Assembly (NCBI GenBank): GCA_964535735.1
Contig: CAZHTM010000012.1
Span: forward strand, 1-64,000
DNA from: J089 sp964535735
GTDB lineage: Bacteria > Fidelibacterota > Marinisomatia > Marinisomatales > J089
Length of the DNA stretch: 64,000 nt
Direction: 5' to 3'
The notes beneath the pieces were generated by a model. That model searched no databases. It had not been told where the DNA came from and saw only the letters and a program-made list of their open reading frames with translations. Of the stretch, positions 25,520 to 34,344 are shown piece by piece; within the stretch, counting starts at the first letter, position 1, and each line of letters opens with the position of its first letter. The translations under genes were made by a program, and so were the position numbers.

Positions 25520-26531
25520 GAGAATGTTGAGCTAAAGTTTTTTCCAATGTTTCTAATCGTTTTTTAAGGGATTCGACCTGGCGGGGTAATGCATCCCGTC
25601 GATTTTGTTCCCGAATTTCCCGAGCCGGCATCCCCGCATACACCTTGCCTGGCTCCAAGGATTTTGTGACGCCCGATTTAGCGGCCACCACCGCCCGGTC
25701 CCCGATTTCTAGATGGGGCGCCACTCCTGACTGACCGGCAAGGATACAGAAATCTCCTAATTTTACACTGCCGGCAAGACCAACATGCGCCGTGATTAAA
25801 CAACCCCGGCCAATGGTCACGTTATGGGCAATATGTACCAAATTATCGATTTTGGTATCTGAACCAATTCTGGTGTCACTGATCGTCCCCCGGTCGATGG
25901 CGCAATTGGCGCCTATTTCCACGTGATCTCCAATGAATACACCACCATTCTGGGGGATTTTGTAGTGAACATCTTTTTCCGTTACAAAGCCGAATCCGTC
26001 ACTGCCAATCACCGTCCCTGCATGGATAATGCACTTGGTTCCTATCCGGCTTCGGGGATAGAGAACCACTCCTGGGTAAAGTACGGATCCCGCTCCGACT
26101 GAGCATCCCTCATGAATGGTTACCCGGGCATGGAGGACACAACCCTCGCCAAGGGTAACATGAGGACCTATTGACACAAACGGTCCAATAGCCGTACCTG
26201 TACCCACTTGAGCTGAGGAATCAATATCCGCCGTGGGATGACATCCGGTGAGACTGTGGACCTCCGGAGCAAAATAACCCAAGACTTTGGTCATTGCCAA
26301 TTGGGGATTGCCCACAACAATTCCCGGCTTACCCTGTAAGGAGTCTGCATCCGCTACGATAACCGCTGATGCAGTTGTTAACGGTAAATATTTTCGATAC
26401 TGGGGATTTGCTAAAAATGTGATCGTTCCTGGTTTTCCATCCTGGATTTCCGAAACTCCAGAAATGGAAAGGTCCCCATTACCAACGACTTCCCCGCCAC
26501 AAAGGGAAGCCAGCTCACGCAAGTTGATCAC
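25494..26531 (-). CDS. lpxD: UDP-3-O-acylglucosamine N-acyltransferase LpxD
   Basis: Third lipid A step: N-acylation of UDP-3-O-acyl-glucosamine. It has an N-terminal uridine-binding domain (about 1-100), hexapeptide beta-helix (about 100-290) with IHAGTVIGSDGFGFV and catalytic His in LVHIAHNVTIG, and a C-terminal coiled helix (LPRQVESLKKRLETLEKT). It has 345 residues, of normal length. It is 11 bases behind ompH and overlaps lpxC-fabZ. Confidence 0.96.
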   Translation of the reverse strand: MINLRELASLCGGEVVGNGDLSISGVSEIQDGKPGTITFLANPQYRKYLPLTTASAVIVADADSLQGKPGIVVGNPQLAMTKVLGYFAPEVHSLTGCHPTADIDSSAQVGTGTAIGPFVSIGPHVTLGEGCVLHARVTIHEGCSVGAGSVLYPGVVLYPRSRIGTKCIIHAGTVIGSDGFGFVTEKDVHYKIPQNGGVFIGDHVEIGANCAIDRGTISDTRIGSDTKIDNLVHIAHNVTIGRGCLITAHVGLAGSVKLGDFCILAGQSGVAPHLEIGDRAVVAAKSGVTKSLEPGKVYAGMPAREIREQNRRDALPRQVESLKKRLETLEKTLAQHSHETKTTNH

Positions 26532-26542
26532 AAGCGATTAAG

Positions 26543-27076
26543 TTATTTACTGTCTTCGGTAACTTTTTTTAGCTCATGCAGAACATCGTCCGTCACATCA
26601 TAGGTGGGTTTCCCATACAGCAGTGACACGGAGCCATCGAAGATAAAATCATACCCATTACTGATGGCCACCTTATCGACGGCCTGCTTGACCTTGGTCA
26701 AAATCGTATACTCCATTTGCGCCTGGCGTTTATATAATTCTCCTTCCGGTCCTACTTTTTGCGATTGGAATAATTGGATGGACTGTTCCAGGTTGGTTAT
26801 TTCCTGTTCCTTCTCGCGACGCCAGTCCGGTGAACTCATAAGCCGTTGGGTTTCATAGGCTTGCCTCAGGCTGTCCAACCGCATCAGCATATCCTGGTAT
26901 TCGGTTTGCACCTTTTGAAATTCCAACTGGAGTTGTGATTCAGCATCTTTGAATTCTTCATATTCATTGCGAATTCGTTCCGAAGAAATATAGCCGATTT
27001 TCACCTGAGCTGTGCCTAAAATGGGCCACAGCATTAAGCCCGTTAGTATGAGGGTTTTCAATCGTTTTGTCCTCAC
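26543..27076 (-). CDS. OmpH/Skp-family periplasmic chaperone
   Basis: A 177-residue exported protein with a signal peptide, then KIGYISSERI, a long charged coiled-coil arm (about 45-130) and a C-terminal YDFIFDGS typical of Skp/OmpH. Skp holds unfolded outer-membrane proteins for BamA, whose gene lies directly upstream. I chose GTG 27076, preceded by GGAG at good spacing; the longer frame starting at 27199 would overlap bamA and place the signal peptide internally. Confidence 0.88.
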   Translation of the reverse strand: MRTKRLKTLILTGLMLWPILGTAQVKIGYISSERIRNEYEEFKDAESQLQLEFQKVQTEYQDMLMRLDSLRQAYETQRLMSSPDWRREKEQEITNLEQSIQLFQSQKVGPEGELYKRQAQMEYTILTKVKQAVDKVAISNGYDFIFDGSVSLLYGKPTYDVTDDVLHELKKVTEDSK

Positions 27077-27095
27077 TATGTTTTCTCCTGTCCTG

Positions 27096-29498
27096 TTAGA
27101 AAGGTTGTCCAAATGTAATGGTATAGTTCCATCCCTCCGGTTGGCCATCACCAGTAATGTCATCGAACCCATACCCCATATCGAAGCCCAACATCCCAAT
27201 CATGGGCATAAAGAAACGAATACCGATTCCGGCAGTCCGTTTCAATGACAAAGGGCCGTTTCGGGGTAAATACAGGGGTTCGGTCATGGTCGTAGAATCC
27301 CAAACATTACCCATTTCAGCAAACACCAACCCATATACTACCGGATTTTCGGAGAATGGGATGCGAAATTCCGTGGTGAATTTAAGCATGGAATTCCCAC
27401 CCAGGGGGCGTCCGTCTGAGGTCAATGGACCAATGGAGTTATCCGGATATCCCCGAAGCATATTCCCATAGGGAATTCCATTCCCACCCATGATGAATTT
27501 CTCATCATAAGGAACAATGGAATGCTCATCTCCGCTCGATGGTAGAGGGCGAATCACACCTATTTTGAAAGAACTCATCAAAACAAATTTCCAGAATGTA
27601 GGCGTATACCATTCCAAATCCAAAACATGTTTATGGTAGTCTTCGTTCCCACCCAGGATTCCCCCGGAAAATTTGGTCCGCCAGATCATTCGAGAACCTC
27701 GAGTTGTGAATTCAGGCCGGTCCCGGCTATCCCGAGTTATCGCCTGACTAAAAGCCAACGCTCTGGATGTTTCTAGTCCTCCCACATATTTTTCTAAATC
27801 GTCACTTGATCCGTAATATTCTTTTTGGGTATAGCCCAAATTCCAATTTCCCCGAAAGAAATCATCCGGCCAACGTAAACGACGTCCCCAAGTCAGGGAG
27901 GCGCCACGCATGGCGAAATCCAAAGGATACGAGTAATTGGTCGAGGCACCACGATAGGTATAGAACAACGAAAAGCCCACAAGGTTTGGGGTATCATAAA
28001 TCATCGGATCCGTAAAACTTAGGCTAAAAGACCGGTATTTGGACGGTGTAGTGGTTGTGTAAAACGAATAATTGGTCCCCATATTAAAACTGAGATTCAA
28101 GCGCTGACCCAACCCCCTGAAATTGGTGAATTCCAATCCGCCGCCGCCGGTCATGCCGTATTCACCGGTAAATCCAAGATTGGCGCTGGCTCGATCTGAT
28201 GACTTCTCTTCAACCGTAATCTCCAGGTCCACCTCGTCGTCATCCACAGGAAGAACATTGGGTGTCACATTGGCAAAATAATTCAGGATCCATACTTCCC
28301 GTTGGGACCGGATCAATTTATTGCGGTTAAACACATCACCAGGATAAATCTTCAATTCCCGACGAATCACATTTTCCCGTGTTTTCGTGTTTCCGGCTAT
28401 CAGAATATTCCGTACGTAGACTTTATGGTTTTCCTGGATCACAAAATGAATATCCAGGGAATCTTTTCCAATGGGAGTAATCTGAGGTTGAATCTGACTG
28501 TAGATGTACCCTCGATCCATATACAAACCTTGGACTCGGTCAAAGACGGCTAGATTGAAGGTTTCTTCATTATATACATCACCTTTTTTCAGATCCAGGC
28601 GATCTTCCAGCTCTTCAGTGGTAAATAGATTATTGCCTTCCCAACTGAAATTCCGATACTTATACTGTGGACCTTCCTCTAAGCGGATTACGATATCCAT
28701 ACGGCGACGGTCACCAGAATAGAATACAGAATCCTTCTTGATCGTTATGTCTCGATATCCATGATTGCGATAGAATGTGCGAAGATTGTTCAGGTCTTCT
28801 TCGTATTTATCCCGATCATAGGAAGATCGCCAAAACAAATACCAGCGTTGTTGTTTGGTTTCTTTTAACGCCCGGCGAAGGCGGAAGTCAGAAAAGGACT
28901 CGTTTCCATCAAACGTAATCTTCCGAATCCGGACTTTCTTCCCCTCTTCAATGTGGAAAATTACATCTTTAGTATTGGCTTTGATTTTGGGGTCGCGGAT
29001 CGTGGTATTCTGGGTTTCCACCAGTTCCGGTTCAATCGAAACCAGTAAATATCCATCTTCGGCATAAAGCGCTTTCATATCCTCAATGACGTCGTGAATG
29101 GTGTTGGGCTTAATCCTTTGACCAACTTTCAAATCCAGTTCTTCTTCGAATTTAGAATCCTTTATTTTTTTATTTCCTTTGTAGGTAATGGCGCCCAAAA
29201 CGGGATTTTCCTCTACCTGAATGGTAATATCCAACCCGTCTTCCGATTCATCATTCAGAATAATTTGAATATCACGAAAAACGCCCAACTGCCAGAGACG
29301 CTTCACCGCCCGGGTAAACTCACCGGCGGTGATGGTGGACCCGGGTCGTAATCCGGCGGTATAGGTAATCATGGATTCCGACGTCATGGAATTGCCGGAA
29401 ACGGATACAGATTTCAGTTTTATATCCTGGCTCTCCTGGGCCCCCAGAATACAAAAAAACAGTCCGAGGACTGTGAAGAATTTTTGACTCCAATTCAT
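27096..29498 (-). CDS. bamA: Outer-membrane protein assembly factor BamA
   Basis: An 800-residue Omp85 protein that inserts beta-barrels into the outer membrane. Signal peptide (about 1-20), five POTRA domains (about 25-430), then the 16-strand barrel with the GLxFxxxx repeats and the conserved late GMLGFDMGYGFDD. The C-terminal residue is Phe, as in BAM substrates. It is coupled to uppS by a one-base overlap and followed by its chaperone ompH. Confidence 0.96.
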   Translation of the reverse strand: MNWSQKFFTVLGLFFCILGAQESQDIKLKSVSVSGNSMTSESMITYTAGLRPGSTITAGEFTRAVKRLWQLGVFRDIQIILNDESEDGLDITIQVEENPVLGAITYKGNKKIKDSKFEEELDLKVGQRIKPNTIHDVIEDMKALYAEDGYLLVSIEPELVETQNTTIRDPKIKANTKDVIFHIEEGKKVRIRKITFDGNESFSDFRLRRALKETKQQRWYLFWRSSYDRDKYEEDLNNLRTFYRNHGYRDITIKKDSVFYSGDRRRMDIVIRLEEGPQYKYRNFSWEGNNLFTTEELEDRLDLKKGDVYNEETFNLAVFDRVQGLYMDRGYIYSQIQPQITPIGKDSLDIHFVIQENHKVYVRNILIAGNTKTRENVIRRELKIYPGDVFNRNKLIRSQREVWILNYFANVTPNVLPVDDDEVDLEITVEEKSSDRASANLGFTGEYGMTGGGGLEFTNFRGLGQRLNLSFNMGTNYSFYTTTTPSKYRSFSLSFTDPMIYDTPNLVGFSLFYTYRGASTNYSYPLDFAMRGASLTWGRRLRWPDDFFRGNWNLGYTQKEYYGSSDDLEKYVGGLETSRALAFSQAITRDSRDRPEFTTRGSRMIWRTKFSGGILGGNEDYHKHVLDLEWYTPTFWKFVLMSSFKIGVIRPLPSSGDEHSIVPYDEKFIMGGNGIPYGNMLRGYPDNSIGPLTSDGRPLGGNSMLKFTTEFRIPFSENPVVYGLVFAEMGNVWDSTTMTEPLYLPRNGPLSLKRTAGIGIRFFMPMIGMLGFDMGYGFDDITGDGQPEGWNYTITFGQPF

Positions 29499-30274
29499 TA
29501 CGTATCAGATTTTAATTGTTCGCTAATCATACCGTACCGCCGTTCGCGGGTCTGGTATTCATAAATGGCTTCCAACAATTGTTGTTCCCGAAAATCCGGC
29601 CAATAAGTTTCCGTCACCATAAATTCCGTGTAGGCGCATTGCCATAGTAAAAAATTGGATAATCGATATTCCCCACCGGTCCGGATCAGGAGATCCGGGT
29701 CCGGCATTCCCGAGGTATCCAAATAAGAAGATAAGACCGCTTCATCGAGATCTTCCGGTTTCTGAACACCCGCTTTTATATCCTGAACTAAATGTTGTAC
29801 AGCACGGACCAACTCTTGACGGCTCCCATAATTCAAAGCAAGATTTAAATTCAATCCCGTATTGTGCTTGGTCTGTTCTATCCCATCAAGAAGACCTTGC
29901 CGGGTCTTTTCCGGGAGCGCGCTTAAATCTCCGATTGTGGTAAGGCGAACGTTATTTTTATCCAGCTCCCGAATTTCTTTCTTGATGGTAGTTAGCAACA
30001 GGTTCATGAGTGCCGTTACTTCCGACCTGGGTCGACGCCAGTTTTCGGTGGAAAAGGTGTACAGGGATAAATGACGAATACCCAACTCACCGCAAACCCG
30101 GGTTATTTCCTTAACGGAACTGATGCCTTCCCGGTGACCTGCTACCCGCGGCAGTCGATGCACCTTAGCCCAACGTCCATTCCCATCCATAATGATTGCA
30201 ATATGAACTGGCAATTGGGCTCCGTGGGTGATTTTAGATTTTAAATCGTCAGGGCTCATGGGTGTCAACGTCAT
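29498..30274 (-). CDS. uppS: Undecaprenyl (isoprenyl) diphosphate synthase
   Basis: Condenses isopentenyl diphosphate units into the C55 carrier for peptidoglycan and O-antigen. Signatures: IIMDGNGRWAKVHRLPRVAGHREG (catalytic Asp, isoprenoid binding), YTFSTENWRRP and DLLIRTGGEYRLSNFLLWQ. It has 258 residues from ATG 30274; an in-frame ATG at 30259 is an alternative start. It heads the core envelope cluster, with bamA following. Confidence 0.95.
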   Translation of the reverse strand: MTLTPMSPDDLKSKITHGAQLPVHIAIIMDGNGRWAKVHRLPRVAGHREGISSVKEITRVCGELGIRHLSLYTFSTENWRRPRSEVTALMNLLLTTIKKEIRELDKNNVRLTTIGDLSALPEKTRQGLLDGIEQTKHNTGLNLNLALNYGSRQELVRAVQHLVQDIKAGVQKPEDLDEAVLSSYLDTSGMPDPDLLIRTGGEYRLSNFLLWQCAYTEFMVTETYWPDFREQQLLEAIYEYQTRERRYGMISEQLKSDT

Positions 30275-30344
30275 TCAGAAAGAAAATCGCCGGCGAAATT
30301 ACTGCCCACTCTCTCGGCAGTCAACTGACTTCCGAAGAATTCCA

Positions 30345-31127
30345 TTAAAAGGCATATCCATAATTCAGTAAAAAATATCCTCCGGCAAGCAGGCTAATGC
30401 TAAAAATAAAGACCAACAAGATTTCTCCCCAACGCCATATAGCAGGCGATAGTTTACGCCCCCAAATTGAAAGTCCTCCGGAAAATAGAAGGGGGAAAAT
30501 CCAACCCGTTAAACTGTATGTCAACCCTACCCGTAATTCATTTTCCAATAAAAAGCGGTAAAGCGGCAGGCGAATACCGTAATCGTCTTCTGTTCCCGCA
30601 ACCAGAAGCATACCTAAATCCCACCCAAATCGGATGAGAATGAGAATCAGAAAAGCTTTGATTTGACGGTGATGACGATGAAGATCTATCGGTATTCCCT
30701 TGGGCTGGATCCATGATAACAGCATAAGTACGCTCAGAACAATCAAACTGGCGATCAAGAGTATTTTCCCCATAAAAATCCACTGGGGATATACCGGAAT
30801 CTGCGCGGAGCTTAGGTGACGAAGAACCAATAAACCAAAGAGACTGGGAATCCAAAGAAGTCGGGGGGCGAATTGAACCCAAAGACTGTACAATACCACC
30901 GCCAAGACGGCAATGGTCCACACCAGGGCGGACAATCGAATTTGCAACACAGGAATTTGGAACCAAATGAAGCCGGTTGCTACTCCTGAAAAAATAAAAT
31001 ACATCTCCAGGATATCTTGAGTATATCGCGATCCCGAATGACTCGATGTATATCGCGTTAACCAGAAAGGAAAAATCGTTCCGGAGCCCACTAACAGGAC
31101 TAAGATATAGGGCATCCAAAAGGACAT
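30345..31127 (-). CDS. Polytopic membrane protein, unknown
   Basis: A 260-residue protein with roughly seven or eight hydrophobic helices spread over its length and few charged loops. The middle loop carries LHRHHRQIKAF and the following helix. No family recognised. It starts 4 bases after mrp and precedes uppS by 70 bases, so it is co-transcribed with envelope genes. It occupies a place where cdsA is often found, but I see no CDP-alcohol or cytidylyltransferase signature. Confidence 0.72.
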   Translation of the reverse strand: MSFWMPYILVLLVGSGTIFPFWLTRYTSSHSGSRYTQDILEMYFIFSGVATGFIWFQIPVLQIRLSALVWTIAVLAVVLYSLWVQFAPRLLWIPSLFGLLVLRHLSSAQIPVYPQWIFMGKILLIASLIVLSVLMLLSWIQPKGIPIDLHRHHRQIKAFLILILIRFGWDLGMLLVAGTEDDYGIRLPLYRFLLENELRVGLTYSLTGWIFPLLFSGGLSIWGRKLSPAIWRWGEILLVFIFSISLLAGGYFLLNYGYAF

Positions 31128-31131
31128 AATA

Positions 31132-32262
31132 TCAGGCGTTTAACGCATCCTCCAACTTATCGACGATGACTTCAAAGGATTTGGCAATGACACCTTCAGG
31201 GTCATGAAGCACCAAGGGCTTCCCGGCATCCGTGGCAGCCATGATTTCGGGAGTCAAAGGCAACACACCCAATAAGGGTACCCCTAAGCGTTCGCTTTCA
31301 CGGGTTCCCCCGCCGCGCTTGAAAAGATCAATGGTAAAGGAAACGGAACCATCCTCCGCCAGGGTGACATCTGAACTACCTTCAATTGTTAGTTTCAAAT
31401 CATTCGGCAAATCACCGCTATCACGGGAAAGTTGCCCGCGAACATAATACCCGGACATGTTTTCAATGACACCTAGCACCGGCGTGTTAACCTTGCGAAA
31501 CATATCCGCTCCCTTTTTCACATCCGCCAATGCAATATCCTGAGGGGTCGTAATGATGATGGCACCGGTCAACGGTACTTTCTGACTCAAAGTAAGTTGA
31601 ACATCGCCGGTTCCCGGAGGAAGATCCAAAATCAAATAATCCAATTCACCCCATTCCACATCTCGGAAAAATTGTTCGGTCATCCGTGCCACCAGGGGGC
31701 CACGCCAGATTACCGGTGTTTCGTTCCCACTTAAAAATCCGAAACTCATGACTTTCATGCCGTACCGTTCCATGGGAATAATCTTCTGGGCCGCCGTGAC
31801 TTTCGGTTGGCCGTTGAATCCCAGAATTATGGGCAGGGAGGGACCATAGATGTCCAAATCTAAAAGCCCCACTGAATGGCCGCGATTTTTCAGCGTCGCT
31901 GCCAAGTTGGCGGCAATAGTGGATTTTCCCACTCCGCCTTTTCCACTGGCTACCGCAATAATATGGGTAACCTTTCCATTAATTGCGCGCGGCTGCGCCG
32001 TTTCCACACTGGGCTGCGATGGCGGTTGATCCAAAACCGTAACCTGAATATCCTGGAAGGCTTTTGTTTTTTCCAGGACGTCCCGGACGGCGTTCACCAC
32101 GGACTGGCGTTTTTCTTCCTGCTGAGTGGAAATCTTTAATTGAATCTTGATTTGATCCTTTTCGATGTGAATCTGATCCACCATTCCAAAGGAAACGATA
32201 TCCCTGGAAAACCCAGGGTAAGGAACAGTTTTTAACAGATCTAAGACGTCATTATTATCCAT
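31132..32262 (-). CDS. mrp: Mrp/ApbC/NBP35-family Fe-S carrier ATPase
   Basis: A 376-residue ATPase that carries Fe-S clusters to apoproteins. An N-terminal MIP18/DUF59 domain (about 1-85) is followed by a deviant Walker A (VASGKGGVGKSTIAANLA), the switch LLDLDIYGPSLP, and LDLPPGTGDVQLT. The CxxC cluster motif near the C-terminal third is not evident: the usual segment reads ENMSGYYVRGQLSRDS, where many members have ENMSxFxCPxC, so cluster binding may differ. Adjacent ferredoxin genes fit Fe-S biology. Confidence 0.92.
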   Translation of the reverse strand: MDNNDVLDLLKTVPYPGFSRDIVSFGMVDQIHIEKDQIKIQLKISTQQEEKRQSVVNAVRDVLEKTKAFQDIQVTVLDQPPSQPSVETAQPRAINGKVTHIIAVASGKGGVGKSTIAANLAATLKNRGHSVGLLDLDIYGPSLPIILGFNGQPKVTAAQKIIPMERYGMKVMSFGFLSGNETPVIWRGPLVARMTEQFFRDVEWGELDYLILDLPPGTGDVQLTLSQKVPLTGAIIITTPQDIALADVKKGADMFRKVNTPVLGVIENMSGYYVRGQLSRDSGDLPNDLKLTIEGSSDVTLAEDGSVSFTIDLFKRGGGTRESERLGVPLLGVLPLTPEIMAATDAGKPLVLHDPEGVIAKSFEVIVDKLEDALNA

Positions 32263-32287
32263 AATACACTCTTTGAATGAGGGATGA

Positions 32288-32323
32288 ATAAAAAGCGGCT
32301 ACTGTTGGATAGCCGCTTTTTTG
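32288..32323 (-). terminator. Intrinsic terminator behind the FdxA-type ferredoxin
   Basis: AAAAGCGGCTA (32291-32301) pairs perfectly with TAGCCGCTTTT (32310-32320) over an 8-base loop. The stem is flanked by U-runs on both strands, so it may work in both directions. It lies between the ferredoxin stop and mrp. Confidence 0.9.
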
Positions 32324-32342
32324 ATACGTAGGTATTGGTGAA

Positions 32343-32636
32343 TCAATCGTTATAGGGTCGCCCGTAATAGTCGTAATTGATTTTAATAAAACGGTGCCAA
32401 TCTTCAGGAACTTCGCTTTCCTCAAAAATAGCTTCTACCGGACATTCTGGCTCGCAGGCCCCACAATCAATGCACTCCTCTGGATCGATATACAACATTT
32501 TACCGTCCAGGTTATTTTCGTCGTATCCGGCCACATCCCATTCATCTTTGGTGGGATGAATACAATCGACAGGACAGACCTCCACGCAGGCTGTATCGCA
32601 GACACCAACGCATGGTTCAGCAATGATGTAGGCCAT
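32343..32636 (-). CDS. FdxA-type ferredoxin
   Basis: A 97-residue electron carrier. The first cluster motif is C9-x7-C17-x3-C21P with C25, and the second is CIDCGACEPECP, the layout of seven-iron or eight-iron FdxA ferredoxins. About 22 residues, including the acidic WDVAGYDENNLDGK, are inserted between the two motifs. It is strongly acidic, as usual for ferredoxins. It is a likely partner of the 2-oxoacid oxidoreductase, by inference only. A terminator follows. Confidence 0.9.
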   Translation of the reverse strand: MAYIIAEPCVGVCDTACVEVCPVDCIHPTKDEWDVAGYDENNLDGKMLYIDPEECIDCGACEPECPVEAIFEESEVPEDWHRFIKINYDYYGRPYND

Positions 32637-32696
32637 GATTCACTCCTTTTTATTGCCGAACCAAATTAAGCCAAAACGAATTTAAAGAAAGACTAT

Positions 32697-32981
32697 TTAT
32701 GCGGTAAGCTGCTCGTATCGCTCCATGAGGATTTCTTCAGATTCTTCAACACCAACTTCAATGCAATCTACCGGACAAACCTCTACACATTGAGATTCAT
32801 CATAATGGCCTTTGCATTCGGTGCATTTTTCTGGAACGATATAGTAGAATTCATCAGACATGGCCTCATGGGTTTCCCCGTTTAATTCCCACTCTACACC
32901 GCCTTCATAAATCGCAGTATTGGGACATTCAGGTTCGCAGGCGCCGCAGTTGATACATTCATCCGTGATAACCAGTGACAT
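32697..32981 (-). CDS. 2[4Fe-4S] ferredoxin, Allochromatium (Alvin) type
   Basis: A 94-residue ferredoxin. The first motif is CINCGACEPECP; the second, CTECKGHYDESQCVEVCP, has the x8 spacing between second and third Cys that defines the Alvin type, associated with very low potentials. A 20-residue insert separates them. A strong GGAGG ribosome site precedes the ATG. It is read leftward, 60 bases ahead of the other ferredoxin. Confidence 0.9.
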   Translation of the reverse strand: MSLVITDECINCGACEPECPNTAIYEGGVEWELNGETHEAMSDEFYYIVPEKCTECKGHYDESQCVEVCPVDCIEVGVEESEEILMERYEQLTA

Positions 32982-33088
32982 GGTTTCCTCCTTAAATGGT
33001 TAATTATTCTTGAGCCTGGAAGAAAAGGCTATCCCACTTTGGGGTTCATACCGGCTCAAAAGCCCAAAAAATTACTGTGGATTTTCTC

Positions 33089-33105
33089 AAAGGGAAAAAC
33101 CCTTT
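33089..33105. other. Short dyad in the ferredoxin/MFS divergent region
   Basis: AAAGGG and CCCTTT flank five A residues. The 165-base divergent region must carry promoters for both sides; this dyad could be an operator or a leader hairpin of the MFS gene. Confidence 0.25.
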
Positions 33106-33146
33106 TATGACCTAATTTTTAATTACTAAATGACGAAACCCAACCC

Positions 33147-34343
33147 ATGCCAGCCCCTAAAAAAGATTTAGCGTTGTTGTGGGCCGCCCAAGGCATTACG
33201 GCGGCTGGTGATGCCATTTATCAAATCGCCCTGGTCTGGTTGATCCTGGATCTGACAGGAAGTACAGTCATCACCGGGCTAGTAGCCATGAGCGCTTATT
33301 TCCCCGCCCTGTTGTTTGGTTTATGGGCCGGTGTGTTTTCCGACCGTTACAACCGAATGAAGGTCATGATCTTTTCCCAGGCTTCTCAGGCCCTGACCGT
33401 CGCCCTGATCCCACTATTCATCTGGTATGGATGGAGTCATTCCCTGTTAATTGGATGCCTGGCTTTTTGCCGCGCCAGTTTCGGGACTCTGTTTCCTCCT
33501 GCCCTCAATGCCTTTGTTCCTCTCCTGGTATCGAAAAATTTGCTGGTGAAAACCAACTCTGTGCTATCCACTTCTTCCCAATTGGCCTATCTCCTGGGAC
33601 CGGCCTTGGCTGGCTCTCTTTTAAAATTCATTTCAATCCCGTGGTTATTTATCCTTGATGGAATGTCTTTCCTTCTGGCATTGGGACTTCTATTAGCCAT
33701 CAAACCGGTGCATTACCACCGAACGGTTGGCGCTGAAACCCGATCTATCCAGGAATTACTTCAAGGATTCCGCTATTTGACATCCCATCCTACTTTAGGA
33801 TATATACTACTACTCACGGTCTTAAACAACTTGTTTATCATGGGACCGGCTATTGTGGGGATGCCTATCCTGGTGAAACAGGCCCTCAATGGGACCGCGG
33901 CTCAATATGCCTTTGTGGAAGCGTTGATGGCGTTGGGAATGCTGATTGGTTCCGGATTAGTATACAAGTATCTTCATCGTTATCGCAGTGGCTCGTTGCT
34001 CTTGTTGGGTATGGTAATGGACGGCCTAACCTATTCCCTTCTTTTTTGGGCCCAATCCATATCCTTTGTGATGGGCATTATCGTGATTCATGGAATCGGC
34101 ATTCCTTTCATTGTCATTTCCCGAACCGCTATCATTCAAAAACATGTATCCAACATCTATCACGGTCGGTTATTTTCTATGGTTCATTTATCCGTGGTGG
34201 GCGTGACTGCCTTGTCAGCGGCCCTCACGGGTATCGTAGCTGGCTTCACTGATATCCGGATCGTCTTTTTAGGCATTGGTATCGCCGCTGCTGCATGCGG
34301 AGTGATTGGCCTACTTATTCCGGGTCTCAAACATTTAAGGTAA
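33147..34343 (+). CDS. Major facilitator superfamily permease
   Basis: A 398-residue, 12-helix MFS protein. The loop 2-3 motif is GVFSDRYNRMKVM, matching the MFS signature GxxxDRxxRR. Overall pattern resembles the MFS_3 exporters (enterobactin or macrolide exporter relatives), with QGITAAGDAIYQIAL at the N-terminus. It is one base ahead of an FGGY kinase gene, so the two are coupled; export of a sugar-like compound or a toxic intermediate is possible. The substrate is unknown. Confidence 0.88.
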   Translation: MPAPKKDLALLWAAQGITAAGDAIYQIALVWLILDLTGSTVITGLVAMSAYFPALLFGLWAGVFSDRYNRMKVMIFSQASQALTVALIPLFIWYGWSHSLLIGCLAFCRASFGTLFPPALNAFVPLLVSKNLLVKTNSVLSTSSQLAYLLGPALAGSLLKFISIPWLFILDGMSFLLALGLLLAIKPVHYHRTVGAETRSIQELLQGFRYLTSHPTLGYILLLTVLNNLFIMGPAIVGMPILVKQALNGTAAQYAFVEALMALGMLIGSGLVYKYLHRYRSGSLLLLGMVMDGLTYSLLFWAQSISFVMGIIVIHGIGIPFIVISRTAIIQKHVSNIYHGRLFSMVHLSVVGVTALSAALTGIVAGFTDIRIVFLGIGIAAAACGVIGLLIPGLKHLR

Positions 34344-34344
34344 T

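Noticed and set aside
30287..30321. Dyads between the membrane protein and uppS
   Set aside because: Short stems without a U-run inside an apparent operon; no evidence of function.
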